Of a DNA stretch of 64,000 nucleotides, positions 28,009-37,681 are shown piece by piece. Location of the stretch: assembly GCF_017815515.1 (NCBI RefSeq), contig NZ_CP072611.1, positions 3,758,312 to 3,822,311 on the forward strand, written 5' to 3'. The stretch's first letter is position 1; each line of letters starts with the position of its first letter. The position numbers and the translations under genes were made by a program. The DNA comes from Aureimonas populi (GTDB lineage: Bacteria; Pseudomonadota; Alphaproteobacteria; Rhizobiales; Rhizobiaceae). Under the pieces are notes generated by a model that worked only from the letters and a program-made list of their open reading frames with translations, was not told the origin of the DNA and did not search any database.

Positions 28009-31000
28009 CTATTCCGCCGGCGCCGGATGTGCCTCCGGCTGCGGCGGCTGCGGGGAATGGCCGTGCGGGTTCTCCCTCGCGCGCTTCTCCAGCTTCGCCC
28101 CCATGCCTGTCCAATGCAGGACGAAGACGAAGAAGACGGGCACGAAGAAGATGGCCAGCACCGTGGCGGCGATCATGCCGCCGATCACCGTGATGCCGAT
28201 GGCGTTCTGGCTGGCCGCCGAGGCGCCGGTAGCGATGGCCATGGGCAGGACGCCCATGGTGAAGGCCAGCGAGGTCATCAGGATCGGGCGGAAGCGCAGG
28301 CGCGCGGCCTCGAGCGTCGCCTCCATCAGGCCCATCCCCTCTATCATCAGGTCCTTGGCGACCTCCACGATGAGGATGGCGTTCTTGGACGAAAGCCCCA
28401 CGATCGTGATGATGCCGACGATGAAGTAGACGTCGTTGGACAGGCCTCTCAGGAGCACGGCCGCCACACAGCCGATGATGCCGAGCGGCACGACGAGCAT
28501 CACCGACAGCGGAATCGACCAGCTTTCATACAGCGCCGCAAGGCACAGGAAGACGAACAGGATCGACAGGGCGATCAGGAACGGCGCCTGGCTGCCCGAC
28601 TGGATTTCCTGGAGCGACTGCCCCGTCCACTCGAACGCGAAACCCGCTGGCAGTTCGCCCGCCAGACGCTCCATCTCCGCGATCGCCGCGCCGGAGGAGT
28701 AGCCGGGTGCCGCATCGCCCGAGAGGCGGACCGACGGATAGCCGTTATAGCCCACGATCTGCGCCGAGCCGAGCGTCCAGTCAGCCGTGGCGAAGGCCGA
28801 GATCGGCACCATGCCCCCTTGCGCGTTCCGCACGTTCAGGTTCAGCACGCCGTCGATGCTCATGCGCGTGCGCTCCTCCGCCTGCACCGTCACGCGCTGC
28901 ATGCGCCCGGCATTGGGGAAGTCGTTCACATAGGACGAGCCGAGGCTGGCCGAGATGGTCTGGTTGATGTCGGCGAAGGTCACGCCGAAGGCATTGGCCT
29001 TCTCGCGGTCGATCTCCAGCATCAATTGCGGCCCCGAGGGCAGGCCCTCGAAGTTCACCTGCCCCAGGATCGGGCTCTGCTGCACGCCGGCCAGGAGCTG
29101 GTCGCGCGCCGCCAGGAGCGCGGCAGTGCCGTTATTGGCCCTGTCCTGCAGGCGGAAGGCGAAGCCGCCGGTGTTGCCCAGGCCCTGGATGGGTGGGGGC
29201 GACAAGGCGAAGGCGATGGCGTCGCGGAACTGGAGCAGGCGCATGGTGATCGTGCCGGCCAGCGCGTCCGCGCTCTCGGCCGGGCCGCGCTCGTCCCAGT
29301 CGTCCAGCGTAATGAAGGCCAGTCCCGAGTTCTGCCCCTGCCCGGAGAAGGAGAAGCCCTGGATCGTCACCATGTTGGCGACGCCCGGCTGGGAGAGGAT
29401 GAACTCTTCCGCCTCTGACGTCACCTCGCGCAGCCGGTTGGCCGTCGAGCCCGCCGGCCCCTGGAAGTTGGCGATGAGGAAGCCCTGATCCTCCTGCGGC
29501 AGGAAAGCCGAGGGGATCTGCACGTAGAACCAGCCAAGGCCCGCCAGCAGCGCCAGATAGACGACCATGAACCGGCCGGTCCGGGCGATGACGTAGCCCA
29601 CGCCGGAGGTGTAGCCGCGCGTCGTCTTGTCGAAGCCGCGGTTGAACCAGCCGAAGGGCCCGCGCTTGGCGTGGCCGTGGCCCGCCTTGATCGGCTTCAG
29701 GAAGGTCGCGCACAGCGCCGGGGTGAGCGACAGGGCGAGGAAGCCCGAGAACAGGATGGAGGTCGCCATCGTCAGCGAGAACTGCTGGTAGATGATGCCC
29801 ACCGAGCCCGGGAAGAAGGCAAGCGGAATGAACACCGAGGTCAGCACCAGCACGATGCCGATGAGGGCGCCGGTGATCTGGTCCATCGCCTTGCGGGTCG
29901 CCTCCTTGGGGGGCAGCCCTTCCGTGGCCATGATACGCTCGACATTCTCGACCACCACGATGGCGTCGTCGACGAGGATGCCGATCGCCAACACCATGGC
30001 GAACATCGTCAGGACGTTGACCGAGAAGCCGGCGATCAACATGACCGCGAGCGTGCCCGACAGCGCGATCGGCACCACGAGGGTGGGGATGATCGTGTAG
30101 CGGAAGTTCTGCAGGAACACGAACATCACGATGAAGACGAGCACGACCGCCTCGATCAGCGTCATGATCACCGTCTGGATCGAGGCCGAGACGAAGGGCG
30201 TCGTGTCGTAAGGGATGGCGTAGCTCACCCCCTGAGGGAACAGCGGCGCGAGGCGCTCCATGACCTCCCGCACGCCCGCCGACGTGTCCAGCGCGTTGCC
30301 GGTGGGCGAGAGCTGCACGCCGATGGCCGCCGAGGGCTGGCCGTTCAGGAAGGTGTTGAAGTTGTAGCTTTCCGCGTCCACCTCCACGCGCGCCACGTCC
30401 GACAGGCGCACCAGGGCCCCATCGGCGTTGGAGCGCAGGACGATCGCGCCGAACTCCTCGGGCGTGCGCAACTGGCCCTGCACGAGGATCGTGGCGGTGG
30501 TCTGCTGGCTCACGGGGTTGGGCTGGGCGCCGATGGAACCGGCCGCGACCTGGGCGTTCTGCTGCGTGATGGCCGCCGTGATGTCGTCGACGGAAAGATT
30601 GAGGCCGACGAGCTTGTCAGGGTCGATCCACACGCGCATGGCGCGCTCGGAGGCGAAGAGCTGCGCCCGGCCCACGCCTTCGACGCGCCGCACCTCGTTC
30701 AGGACGTTGCGCGTGATGTAATCGCCGAGCGCGACCGCGTCGTACTCGCTGTTCTCCTCGGCGACGAGGGAGATCACCATCAGGAAGCTCGATCCGGCCT
30801 CCTCCACCAGCACGCCCTGCTGCATAACCTGTTGCGGCAGCGAGGATTCCACGCGGCGCAGCCGGTTCTGCGTATCCACCACGGCCTGCGAGACGTCGGT
30901 GCCCGATTCGAAGGTGACGGTGATGGAGACCGCGCCCGTCGCTTCCGAGGTGGACTCGAAATAGAGCAGGCCCTCGATGCCGTTCAGCTCCTCCTCGATC

Positions 31001-31191
31001 GGCTGAGTGACCTGGAGGTAGAGGTCCTCGGGCGAGGCGCCGGGGAAGGCGGTCGAGATCGTGATCTGAGGCGGCGCGACGTTCGGATATTGCGACACCG
31101 GCAGGCTGGGCAGTGCCAGGACGCCGGCGAGCGTGATGAAGATGGCGATGACCCATGCGAAGATGGGCCGATCGATGAAGAAACGAGGCAT
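28009..31191 (-). CDS. RND multidrug efflux permease (AcrB/MexB type)
   Basis: The 1060-residue inner-membrane pump starts MPRFFIDRPIFAWVIAIFI, the standard HAE-1 opening, and has twelve membrane helices with two large periplasmic loops. The proton-relay residues are present: paired Asp in GILVDDAIVVVENVERI and the Lys in GLSSKNAILIVEVAKDL. It should export hydrophobic drugs, solvents or bile-like compounds as a trimer with an adaptor and an outer-membrane channel. The adaptor gene lies 12 nt upstream in the same operon. No TolC-type channel gene is nearby, so one from elsewhere must serve. The C-terminal tail is His/Pro rich. Confidence 0.95.
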   Translation of the reverse strand: MPRFFIDRPIFAWVIAIFITLAGVLALPSLPVSQYPNVAPPQITISTAFPGASPEDLYLQVTQPIEEELNGIEGLLYFESTSEATGAVSITVTFESGTDVSQAVVDTQNRLRRVESSLPQQVMQQGVLVEEAGSSFLMVISLVAEENSEYDAVALGDYITRNVLNEVRRVEGVGRAQLFASERAMRVWIDPDKLVGLNLSVDDITAAITQQNAQVAAGSIGAQPNPVSQQTTATILVQGQLRTPEEFGAIVLRSNADGALVRLSDVARVEVDAESYNFNTFLNGQPSAAIGVQLSPTGNALDTSAGVREVMERLAPLFPQGVSYAIPYDTTPFVSASIQTVIMTLIEAVVLVFIVMFVFLQNFRYTIIPTLVVPIALSGTLAVMLIAGFSVNVLTMFAMVLAIGILVDDAIVVVENVERIMATEGLPPKEATRKAMDQITGALIGIVLVLTSVFIPLAFFPGSVGIIYQQFSLTMATSILFSGFLALSLTPALCATFLKPIKAGHGHAKRGPFGWFNRGFDKTTRGYTSGVGYVIARTGRFMVVYLALLAGLGWFYVQIPSAFLPQEDQGFLIANFQGPAGSTANRLREVTSEAEEFILSQPGVANMVTIQGFSFSGQGQNSGLAFITLDDWDERGPAESADALAGTITMRLLQFRDAIAFALSPPPIQGLGNTGGFAFRLQDRANNGTAALLAARDQLLAGVQQSPILGQVNFEGLPSGPQLMLEIDREKANAFGVTFADINQTISASLGSSYVNDFPNAGRMQRVTVQAEERTRMSIDGVLNLNVRNAQGGMVPISAFATADWTLGSAQIVGYNGYPSVRLSGDAAPGYSSGAAIAEMERLAGELPAGFAFEWTGQSLQEIQSGSQAPFLIALSILFVFLCLAALYESWSIPLSVMLVVPLGIIGCVAAVLLRGLSNDVYFIVGIITIVGLSSKNAILIVEVAKDLMIEGMGLMEATLEAARLRFRPILMTSLAFTMGVLPMAIATGASAASQNAIGITVIGGMIAATVLAIFFVPVFFVFVLHWTGMGAKLEKRARENPHGHSPQPPQPEAHPAPAE

Positions 31192-31203
31192 CGGAGGCGG
31201 CCT

Positions 31204-32544
31204 TTACTGTGCGGCTTCGGCGCGGGGCGTGGGCGAAGGCACAGCGTCCCCTTGCGTGTTCTCGGCCTCGCTCTCGCCCTCGGCCGGCGGCGTCTCGGCT
31301 TCGGCCGCCGGCTCTTCCGGCTGCGCTTCCTCGGCGGGCGCGGCCGCGGGGGCTTGCTCTCCGCCCTCGGCCGGGGCGCTGGCGGACTCGCCCACGCCGC
31401 CTTCCCACGGAACCGGCGTCACTGTGGCGCCCGGACCGGTCTTCTGGAAGCCGTCCGCGACGACGCGCTCACCCACCGAAAGGCCCTGCGAGATCACACT
31501 GCGATTGCCGACCTCGCGTGCCACCATGACGGGCCGCGCCTCCACGACGTTCTCGGCGTTCACGATATAGAGCAACGCGCGCCCGGCCGTGTCGCGCTGA
31601 AGCGACTGGTTGGGCACGGCGATGGCGTTCTGGTCCACGCCCTGCTCCACCGCCACGCGCACATACATGCCCGGAAGCAGGGTGCCGTCGGGATTGGGGA
31701 ATTCGGCGCGCAGCGTCACCTGGCCGCTGGTGGGCTCCACCGTGGCCTCGGAGAACAGGAGCCGGCCCGTATGCGGGTGCTCGCTGCCGTCGTCGAGCAT
31801 CAGCTTCACCTGCGCCACGTCCGGCTCGATCTCGGTCAGCGCGCCCGTGCGCAGCGCCTCGCGAAGGCGCAGCAGTTCGGCGACCGGCTGCTGGATATCG
31901 GCGTAGACGGGGTCGAGCTGCTGGATGGTGGCCAACGCCTCGGTGCCCGTCGCGCTCACCAGCGCGCCCTCAGTCACCAGTGCGCGGCCGATACGCCCGG
32001 AGATGGGCGCGCGCACGGTGGCGTAGTCGAGATTGATCTGGGCAGTGCGAAGGTTGGCCTGGGCGGAGGCCAGATCGGCCTGCGCCTGCGCCTGCGCGGC
32101 CTCGGCCGTTTCCAGGTTCGCCGTGCCCAGCGTGTTGCGCTGCACAAGAGTGCGGGTGCGCTCGGCCTCCTGCGTCGCCTGCCGCAAGACGGCCTCGGCG
32201 CGCGCCACGCTGGCCTCGGCAGCCTGCACCTGCACCTCGAAGGTCACCGGATCGATCCGGAAGAGCGGATCACCCTCCTCCACATCGATTCCCTGCTCGA
32301 AGATACGCTCCAGCACGATGCCGCCCACGCGGGGCCGAACCTCTGCGATGCGCGTGGGCGAGATGCGACCCGGAAGCTCCGAAACGACGGGGATCGACTC
32401 GAGGCTCACCTCCACGATGCCCACCGGCGAGGGCGGAGGCGCGGCCTGCTGGGCTTGCGCCGCAGGCTCCTGCTCCTGGCAACCGGCGAGAAACGCGAGC
32501 GATAGGGCGGCGGCGAAAAGGCGAGCCGGACGGAACGCTGACAT
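31204..32544 (-). CDS. RND efflux periplasmic adaptor lipoprotein with acidic Pro/Ala-rich tail
   Basis: The adaptor (membrane-fusion protein) bridges the RND pump and the outer-membrane channel. From the ATG at 32544 it has 446 residues: signal peptide with lipobox LAGC (Cys at about residue 20), lipoyl/barrel segments (GIVEVSLESIPVVSELPGRI, VRPRVGGIVLERIFEQG), a coiled-coil hairpin with repeated A/Q/E, and YATVRAPISGRIGRALV. After VTPVPWEGG come about 65 residues almost wholly of Ala, Glu, Pro, Ser and Gly. This tail is unusual for the family. The gene precedes the pump gene and is divergent from its TetR regulator. Confidence 0.93.
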   Translation of the reverse strand: MSAFRPARLFAAALSLAFLAGCQEQEPAAQAQQAAPPPSPVGIVEVSLESIPVVSELPGRISPTRIAEVRPRVGGIVLERIFEQGIDVEEGDPLFRIDPVTFEVQVQAAEASVARAEAVLRQATQEAERTRTLVQRNTLGTANLETAEAAQAQAQADLASAQANLRTAQINLDYATVRAPISGRIGRALVTEGALVSATGTEALATIQQLDPVYADIQQPVAELLRLREALRTGALTEIEPDVAQVKLMLDDGSEHPHTGRLLFSEATVEPTSGQVTLRAEFPNPDGTLLPGMYVRVAVEQGVDQNAIAVPNQSLQRDTAGRALLYIVNAENVVEARPVMVAREVGNRSVISQGLSVGERVVADGFQKTGPGATVTPVPWEGGVGESASAPAEGGEQAPAAAPAEEAQPEEPAAEAETPPAEGESEAENTQGDAVPSPTPRAEAAQ

Positions 32545-32631
32545 GAAAGGCACCCGAAAGAGGACGAGACGTATCAGGCGGCCCCGCAATGCGGACCCGG
32601 CTCCACGACTACGTATTGCCGCGCAACATAC

Positions 32632-32641
32632 ATACATGTAT
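32632..32641. promoter_or_regulatory. Candidate TetR operator in the RND/TetR divergent region
   Basis: The perfect 10-bp palindrome ATACATGTAT lies inside an AT-rich stretch with the direct repeat CATACATACATG, between the adaptor start (32544) and the TetR start (32670). AcrR-type operators in enterobacteria are rich in the same TACAT/ATGTA elements. Expected role: repression of both divergent promoters. Confidence 0.55.
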
Positions 32642-32669
32642 AAATCTTTGCAACGAGGGAGCCGCGAAA

Positions 32670-33317
32670 TTGCGTCGCACGAAGTCAGCAGCACTGGAGA
32701 CGCGGGAGGCGCTTCTCGACGCCGCGGAGGCGGTGTTCCACGAAAAGGGCGTGTCGGCCGCGACGCTCAACGACATCGCCCGCGCGGCCTGCCTCACGCG
32801 CGGGGCCATCTACTGGCATTTCGCCGACAAGGCCGCCCTGTTCGAGGCGATGCAGGAGCGCGGCCGCCTGCCGCAGGAATACATGGCCGCCTTCATGAAG
32901 GCGGCCGGCTCGAACGACCCTTTCCAGCGGATTCTCGACATCTCGCTGGACGCCCTGCGCTATCTGGCCTCCAACGAGCGCTCGCAGCGCATCTGCTCCA
33001 TCATGCTCCTGCGTTGCGAGTATGTGGGGGAGATGGGCGAGGTGCTTGCCCGGATGCGTTCCGCCGACAGCGACGTTCACAATGTCGTGCGCGCCATATT
33101 TCTGGACGCGTCGGAGCGCGGGCTGCTGTCCTCGCGCTGGACCCCGGATTCGGCGGCGCTCGCCCATGTCGCCTGCATGGCGGGGCTGATCAACCAGTGG
33201 CTTCGCAGCGAGAAGGAGTTCGACATCCTGAGCGTCGGCGAACCGATGCTGAGCGCGCTGTTCGCCAGCTTCGCCGAGCCATCTTGCTGCCCCGAAGGCG
33301 CGGGCACGCAATCCTGA
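32670..33317 (+). CDS. TetR/AcrR-type repressor of the RND pump
   Basis: The 215-residue protein starts at a TTG (32670), preceded by GAGGGA; LRRTKSAALETREALLDAAE aligns with the usual MRRTK opening of AcrR/TtgR. The N-terminal helix-turn-helix is complete (VSAATLNDIARAACLTRGAI, then YWHFADKAALFEAM). The remaining ~150 residues form the ligand-binding and dimer domain with an AcrR-C-like pattern. It is divergent from the adaptor-pump operon. The likely role is derepression by pump substrates, which is inference from position and family. Confidence 0.9.
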   Translation: MRRTKSAALETREALLDAAEAVFHEKGVSAATLNDIARAACLTRGAIYWHFADKAALFEAMQERGRLPQEYMAAFMKAAGSNDPFQRILDISLDALRYLASNERSQRICSIMLLRCEYVGEMGEVLARMRSADSDVHNVVRAIFLDASERGLLSSRWTPDSAALAHVACMAGLINQWLRSEKEFDILSVGEPMLSALFASFAEPSCCPEGAGTQS

Positions 33318-33323
33318 GCGGCC

Positions 33324-33686
33324 TCAGCCGCGCCATGCGTCCGGCACATGCGCCGGCCAGCGCCGCGGCGTGACGGCCACGATATCGAAGCGCAGCGAAA
33401 TGCGCGCATGGTCGCGCTGGCGTGCCAGCCAGAGGTCGGCGGCGGCCGCGATGCGCCGTTGCGCGGCGGGGCCCACCGCCTCCATCGCCTCGGCCAGGGT
33501 CGGGCGCGCCTTCACCTCCACCACCGCCACGACATCGCCGCGCCGGGCGATCAGGTCGATCTCGCCGAGCCTGGTGCGATAACGCACAGCAAGGATGCGG
33601 TAGCCCTTCAGGCGCAGCGCCCAGGCCGCCAGCCATTCGGCCCGGTGGCCCTTGGCGTGGAAGGCGCGGCGGCGCTCGGCTCTCAC
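33324..33686 (-). CDS. yraN: YraN family (UPF0102) nuclease-fold protein
   Basis: The 120-residue protein has the UPF0102 signature: [20 protein letters not shown], then [20 protein letters not shown] and VKARP, a restriction-endonuclease-like fold with an E-x-D...E-x-K active-site arrangement. Cellular function is unsettled. The GTG start at 33686 overlaps the rsmI stop in a GTGA, indicating coupled translation. This is the last gene of the rdgB-hemW-ynfA-rsmI-yraN run. Confidence 0.92.
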   Translation of the reverse strand: MRAERRRAFHAKGHRAEWLAAWALRLKGYRILAVRYRTRLGEIDLIARRGDVVAVVEVKARPTLAEAMEAVGPAAQRRIAAAADLWLARQRDHARISLRFDIVAVTPRRWPAHVPDAWRG

Positions 33687-34576
33687 CCCGCGCCCTTCAG
33701 GCTGAGCGCCAGCGCATAGAGCTCTCGCTTCGAAAGGCCGGTCAGGCGCGCGGCCTCGGCGGCGGCCTGCGCCGGCTTCATCTCGGCCAGAAGCCCCTTG
33801 AGGATGGACGGCGCGTCGGCCTCTCCGCCCCCTTCCCCGGCCGGAGGCGGACCGACACACACGACGATCTCTCCGCGCACCCGCTCCATGGCCCCGAAGG
33901 AGGCGGCCAGCTCCGGCAGGGGGCCCCGATAGATCGTCTCGTGCATCTTGGTCAGCTCGCGGCAGACGGCGGCCGGCCGGGCGCCGAGGACGAGCGCCAT
34001 CTCCGAAAGGCTCGCGGCCACGCGGTTGGGCGATTCGAAGAAGATGAGCGTCCCTGGCACGCGCGCCAGCTCCTCCAGCCGCTTGCGCCGGCCGGTCTCC
34101 TTGGAGGGCAGGAATCCTGCGAAGAAGAAGGCGTCGCACGGCAGGCCGCTGGCCAGGAGCGCGGCCAGCGGCGCCGAGGCGCCCGGCACCGGCACCACCG
34201 GAATGCCGGCCGCGATGGCGCGCTCCGCCAGCCGGAAGCCGGGATCGGAAACGAGCGGCGTGCCGGCATCCGAGACGAGCGCGACGGAGCGGCCGGCTTG
34301 AAGCGCCGCCATCAGCGCCTCGCCCGCCTGCGCCTCGTTATGCTCGTGATAGGAGAGCGGCCGGGCGTCGATGGAAAAGCGCTGGAGCAGCTTGGCCGTC
34401 ACGCGCGTGTCCTCGCAGGCGAGCTGGTCGGCCCCGGCCAGGATCTCCAGCGCCCGCACGGTGATGTCGGAAAGATTGCCGATGGGCGTGGCGACAAGAT
34501 AGAGGCCGGGCTCGGGCGCCACGGCCGTGAAGTCTGCGCCGCGCAGCGTGAAACGCCGAGTCCGCTCCTCGCTCAT
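33683..34576 (-). CDS. rsmI: 16S rRNA (cytidine-1402-2'-O)-methyltransferase
   Basis: RsmI 2'-O-methylates C1402 in the 30S decoding centre using S-adenosylmethionine. The 297-residue product shows the tetrapyrrole-methylase fold: [60 protein letters not shown] and [14 protein letters not shown]-terminal domain with [18 protein letters not shown] is typical. Both start and stop overlap neighbours by 4 nt (ynfA upstream, yraN downstream). Confidence 0.96.
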   Translation of the reverse strand: MSEERTRRFTLRGADFTAVAPEPGLYLVATPIGNLSDITVRALEILAGADQLACEDTRVTAKLLQRFSIDARPLSYHEHNEAQAGEALMAALQAGRSVALVSDAGTPLVSDPGFRLAERAIAAGIPVVPVPGASAPLAALLASGLPCDAFFFAGFLPSKETGRRKRLEELARVPGTLIFFESPNRVAASLSEMALVLGARPAAVCRELTKMHETIYRGPLPELAASFGAMERVRGEIVVCVGPPPAGEGGGEADAPSILKGLLAEMKPAQAAAEAARLTGLSKRELYALALSLKGAG

Positions 34577-34896
34577 GCCGCCCTCGGCGCCCAGAGGATG
34601 ACGGCCGCCCCGGTGAGGCAGATCGCCATGCCGATGAGGTCGAACCGGTCGGGCCGCGCCCCTTCCGCGACCCAGAGCCACAGGATGGAGGCGAGGATGT
34701 AGATGCCGCCATAGGCGGCGTAGGCACGACCGGCGTGGGAGGCTTCCACCTGCGCCAGAAGCACCGCGAAGGCGATGAGGCAAGCCATGCCCGGCACGAG
34801 CCAGAGGGCAGACTTGCCGAGCCGCAGCCAGGCCCAGAAGGCGAAGCAGCCGGCGATCTCGGCCAGCGCCGCGCCCGCATAGACCAGCAGCGTCAT
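34573..34896 (-). CDS. ynfA: YnfA family four-helix membrane protein
   Basis: The 107-residue protein has four membrane helices and the YnfA signatures [37 protein letters not shown] and [18 protein letters not shown]. It resembles a small multidrug-resistance fold; transport function is not established. It is inserted in an otherwise widespread hemW-rsmI context, joined to both by ATGA overlaps, so it is fully embedded in the operon. Confidence 0.9.
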   Translation of the reverse strand: MTLLVYAGAALAEIAGCFAFWAWLRLGKSALWLVPGMACLIAFAVLLAQVEASHAGRAYAAYGGIYILASILWLWVAEGARPDRFDLIGMAICLTGAAVILWAPRAA

Positions 34897-36092
34897 GCCA
34901 GGTCCGCGACCACGGCGTCGAGCACCAGCATGCCGGCGGGCGTCGCGCGCAGCCTGTCGGGCCCCAGGCGCTCGATCATGCCGTGGCTACGCAGGTCCGC
35001 CTCCACCACCGGGTCCACGTCGCGGCCCGTCAGTCGGCGCCAGCGCTTCAGGTCCAGCCCCTCCACGAGGCGAAGGCCCATGAGAAGCAGCTCGTCCGCC
35101 TGCTCGGCCGCGCCCAGCGGCTCGTCCTCGGCGATGCCGGCGTCCCAGTCCTCGACCATCTTCAGCCAGGTCTCGGGATGGCGCTCGTTGGAGAGCGCGT
35201 GGCGCTTGCCGTCCGGGCCGTTGAGGCGCCCGTGCGCGCCGGGGCCGATGCCGGCATAAAGGCCGTAGCGCCAATAGGTAAGGTTATGGCGCGATTCGGC
35301 GCCCGGCACGGCGTGGTTGGAGATCTCGTAGGCCGGCAGGCCCCTCGCGGCGGTGATCTGCTGCGTGGCCTCGTAGAGTTCGGCCGAAAGCTCGCCGTCC
35401 GGCACGATGAGCTTGCCGGCCTTGTGGAGCGCGTGGAAGGCCGTGCCCTCCTCGATGGTGAGTTGGTAGAGCGAGAGATGGTCGGCAGCCAGGTCTATGG
35501 CCTGCCCCAGTTCCGCCTCCCATCCCGCCACGCTCTGGTTCGGCCGGGCGTAGATGAGGTCGAAGGACAGGCGCGGGAAAATCTCGCGCGCCAGCCGGAT
35601 GGCGCCGAGCGCCTGCGACACGTCGTGCAGGCGGCCCAGCCGGCGCAGGTCCGTGTCGTTCAGAGCCTGCACGCCGAGAGAAACGCGGTTCACGCCGGCG
35701 GCCCGGTAGCCCCGGAAGCGCGTCGCCTCCACGGAGGAGGGGTTGGCCTCCAGCGTGATCTCGGCGCCCTCCTCCACCGTCCAGTTCCCGGCCACGGCCT
35801 CCAGTATGGCGCCCACGGTGGCGGGCTCCATCAAGGAAGGCGTGCCTCCGCCGAGGAAGATCGAGGTGACGCGCTCGCCCGCAGAGCGCCGCGCCATCTC
35901 GGCGATCTCGCGCCGGAAGGCGGCGACATAGCGTTCCTGGTCCACCGGCTGGTGGCGCACATGGCTGTTGAAGTCGCAATAAGGGCATTTGGCCGCGCAG
36001 AACGGCCAGTGGACATAGACGCCGAAGCCCGGATCGCCGGCTGGCGGCGTGAAGGGGCGGATGGCGGTGAGCCGGCCGGAATGGGCGTTCAT
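34893..36092 (-). CDS. hemW: Radical SAM heme chaperone HemW
   Basis: HemW is a radical SAM protein that binds heme and helps insert it into respiratory targets; earlier annotations call it oxygen-independent coproporphyrinogen oxidase. The 399-residue product has [20 protein letters not shown] with the C-x3-C-x2-C cluster motif and no preceding CPDH-specific Cys, plus [25 protein letters not shown] and the C-terminal HemN-like domain with [12 protein letters not shown]. Start and stop overlap rdgB and ynfA by 4 nt each. Confidence 0.94.
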   Translation of the reverse strand: MNAHSGRLTAIRPFTPPAGDPGFGVYVHWPFCAAKCPYCDFNSHVRHQPVDQERYVAAFRREIAEMARRSAGERVTSIFLGGGTPSLMEPATVGAILEAVAGNWTVEEGAEITLEANPSSVEATRFRGYRAAGVNRVSLGVQALNDTDLRRLGRLHDVSQALGAIRLAREIFPRLSFDLIYARPNQSVAGWEAELGQAIDLAADHLSLYQLTIEEGTAFHALHKAGKLIVPDGELSAELYEATQQITAARGLPAYEISNHAVPGAESRHNLTYWRYGLYAGIGPGAHGRLNGPDGKRHALSNERHPETWLKMVEDWDAGIAEDEPLGAAEQADELLLMGLRLVEGLDLKRWRRLTGRDVDPVVEADLRSHGMIERLGPDRLRATPAGMLVLDAVVADLA

Positions 36093-36724
36093 GACACCCC
36101 GAGCGCTTCCCGCGCGAAGATCTGGAAAGCCCGCGCGCGATGCGAGAGCGCCTCCGCCTGGCCGGGCTGCCAGCCGTGCTTCTCGTGGCTTTCCATCTCG
36201 CCGAAGGTGAGGCTGCGGCCGGCCGGGAGGAACATCGGATCGTAGCCGAAGCCGAGCGTGCCGCGCGGCGGCCAGACCAGCTCCCCCTCCACCTCGCCGC
36301 GGAACTCCCGCGTGCTGCCCTCGGGCGTGGCGAGGCACAGGACGGCCACGAAACGGGCGGTGCGCTTGTCGGAGCCCGTCCCCTGCAGCTTCTCCTCCAC
36401 CGAGCGCATGGCCATGGTGAAATCCTTCTGCGGGCCGGCCCAGCGGGCCGAGTAGATGCCCGGCTCGCCCCCCAGCGCATCGACGGCCAGCCCCGAATCG
36501 TCCGAAAGCGCGAGGAGGCCCGTCGCGCGCGCCGCCGCCAGCGCCTTCAGCCGCGCATTCTCCTCGAAGCTCGTGCCGGTCTCCTCCGGCTCCGGCAGGC
36601 CCTTGTCGGCCGCCGAAACCACGTCGAAGCCCAGCGGCGCCAGAAGCTCGCGGAATTCGGCGATCTTGCCGGCATTGTGGCTGGCGATCAGGATGGGGCC
36701 GTCCTTGGGGTCGAGAAGGGTCAT
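36089..36724 (-). CDS. rdgB: XTP/dITP pyrophosphatase (RdgB/HAM1)
   Basis: The enzyme hydrolyses non-canonical purine nucleotides (ITP, dITP, XTP) to monophosphates and PPi. From the ATG at 36724 the product has 211 residues: [14 protein letters not shown], the [14 protein letters not shown] segment, [25 protein letters not shown] and [11 protein letters not shown], all characteristic. It begins the hemW-ynfA-rsmI-yraN chain of overlapping genes and lies 115 nt after rph. Confidence 0.96.
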   Translation of the reverse strand: MTLLDPKDGPILIASHNAGKIAEFRELLAPLGFDVVSAADKGLPEPEETGTSFEENARLKALAAARATGLLALSDDSGLAVDALGGEPGIYSARWAGPQKDFTMAMRSVEEKLQGTGSDKRTARFVAVLCLATPEGSTREFRGEVEGELVWPPRGTLGFGYDPMFLPAGRSLTFGEMESHEKHGWQPGQAEALSHRARAFQIFAREALGVS

Positions 36725-36839
36725 GGGCTCTTCAAATCCGGTATCGCTGCCCGCCGCCATTGTGGCGGGCCAAGTTGGCGCAGGGCTTGAGAGCGCCCGG
36801 CGGAAGCTCCGGGCCGGCCCCGCAAGGCTTTGCCCACCC

Positions 36840-37556
36840 TCAGGCGAGGGCCGCGCGCTGTTTCTCCACGAGGGTCGCGATTCCCGCCTTGGCGAGGGAG
36901 AGAAGCGCCTGCAACTCCTCCTCGGAGAAGGGGTCGGCCTCGGCGGTGCCCTGGATCTCGACGATGCCGCCCTTGCCGGTCATGACGAAATTGGCGTCCG
37001 TGCCGGCCGAGGAATCCTCCAGATAGTCGAGGTCCAGCACCGGCACGCCGTTGTGAATGCCGCAGGAGATGGCCGCGACATGGTCCTTCAGCACCTTGTC
37101 GCGCTTCACCATGGAGCGCTGCTCCATCCAGGAAAGGCACTCGGCCAGCGCCACGAAGGCGCCGGTGATGGAGGCCGTTCGCGTGCCGCCATCGGCCTGG
37201 ATCACGTCGCAGTCGATGGAGATCTGGCGCTCGCCCAGCGCCTGGAGGTCGACCACGGCGCGCAGCGAACGGCCGATCAGGCGCTGGATCTCCTGCGTGC
37301 GGCCGGACTGCTTGCCGGAGGCGGCCTCGCGGCGCATCCGCTCGTGCGTGGCGCGCGGCAGCATTCCGTATTCGGCCGTCACCCAGCCCTTGCCGGAATT
37401 CTTCAGCCACCCCGGCACGCGCTCCTCCAGGCTCGCCGTGCACAGGACATGCGTGTCGCCGAACCTGACGAGGCAGGAGCCTTCCGCATGGCGCGAGAAT
37501 CCGCGTTCGAGGGAAACGTCCCGCAGTTGGTCCGCCGCGCGCTTGGAAGGCCGCAT
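36840..37556 (-). CDS. rph: Ribonuclease PH
   Basis: RNase PH trims tRNA 3' ends phosphorolytically. The 238-residue product begins [20 protein letters not shown] and has [51 protein letters not shown] and [20 protein letters not shown], all family motifs including phosphate-binding GxR. It is complete and divergent from hrcA (125-bp gap), an arrangement common in Hyphomicrobiales. Confidence 0.97.
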   Translation of the reverse strand: MRPSKRAADQLRDVSLERGFSRHAEGSCLVRFGDTHVLCTASLEERVPGWLKNSGKGWVTAEYGMLPRATHERMRREAASGKQSGRTQEIQRLIGRSLRAVVDLQALGERQISIDCDVIQADGGTRTASITGAFVALAECLSWMEQRSMVKRDKVLKDHVAAISCGIHNGVPVLDLDYLEDSSAGTDANFVMTGKGGIVEIQGTAEADPFSEEELQALLSLAKAGIATLVEKQRAALA

Positions 37557-37645
37557 GTGATGCTCGTTTTCTGACGATGATCGTGGCCGGTCCTTAACCA
37601 TGGCGAGCGCGCGGTGCAAAACATTTCCCCGCGCGCCCCTCACCG

Positions 37646-37674
37646 CTTGGCGTGGCCCCTTCGCGTTCCTATAG
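37646..37674 (+). promoter_or_regulatory. Candidate heat-shock (RpoH-type) promoter of hrcA-grpE
   Basis: CTTGGC at 37646-37651 and CCTATAG at 37668-37674, spaced 16 bp, approximate the alphaproteobacterial RpoH pattern (CTTG...CYTAT). The implied start of transcription falls within a few bases of the hrcA ATG at 37682, so the mRNA may be leaderless. No CIRCE inverted repeat was found here. Confidence 0.4.
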
Positions 37675-37681
37675 TTCCGGC

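Noticed and set aside
37557..37681. CIRCE element upstream of hrcA
   Set aside because: No TTAGCACTC/GAGTGCTAA-type inverted repeat is present.
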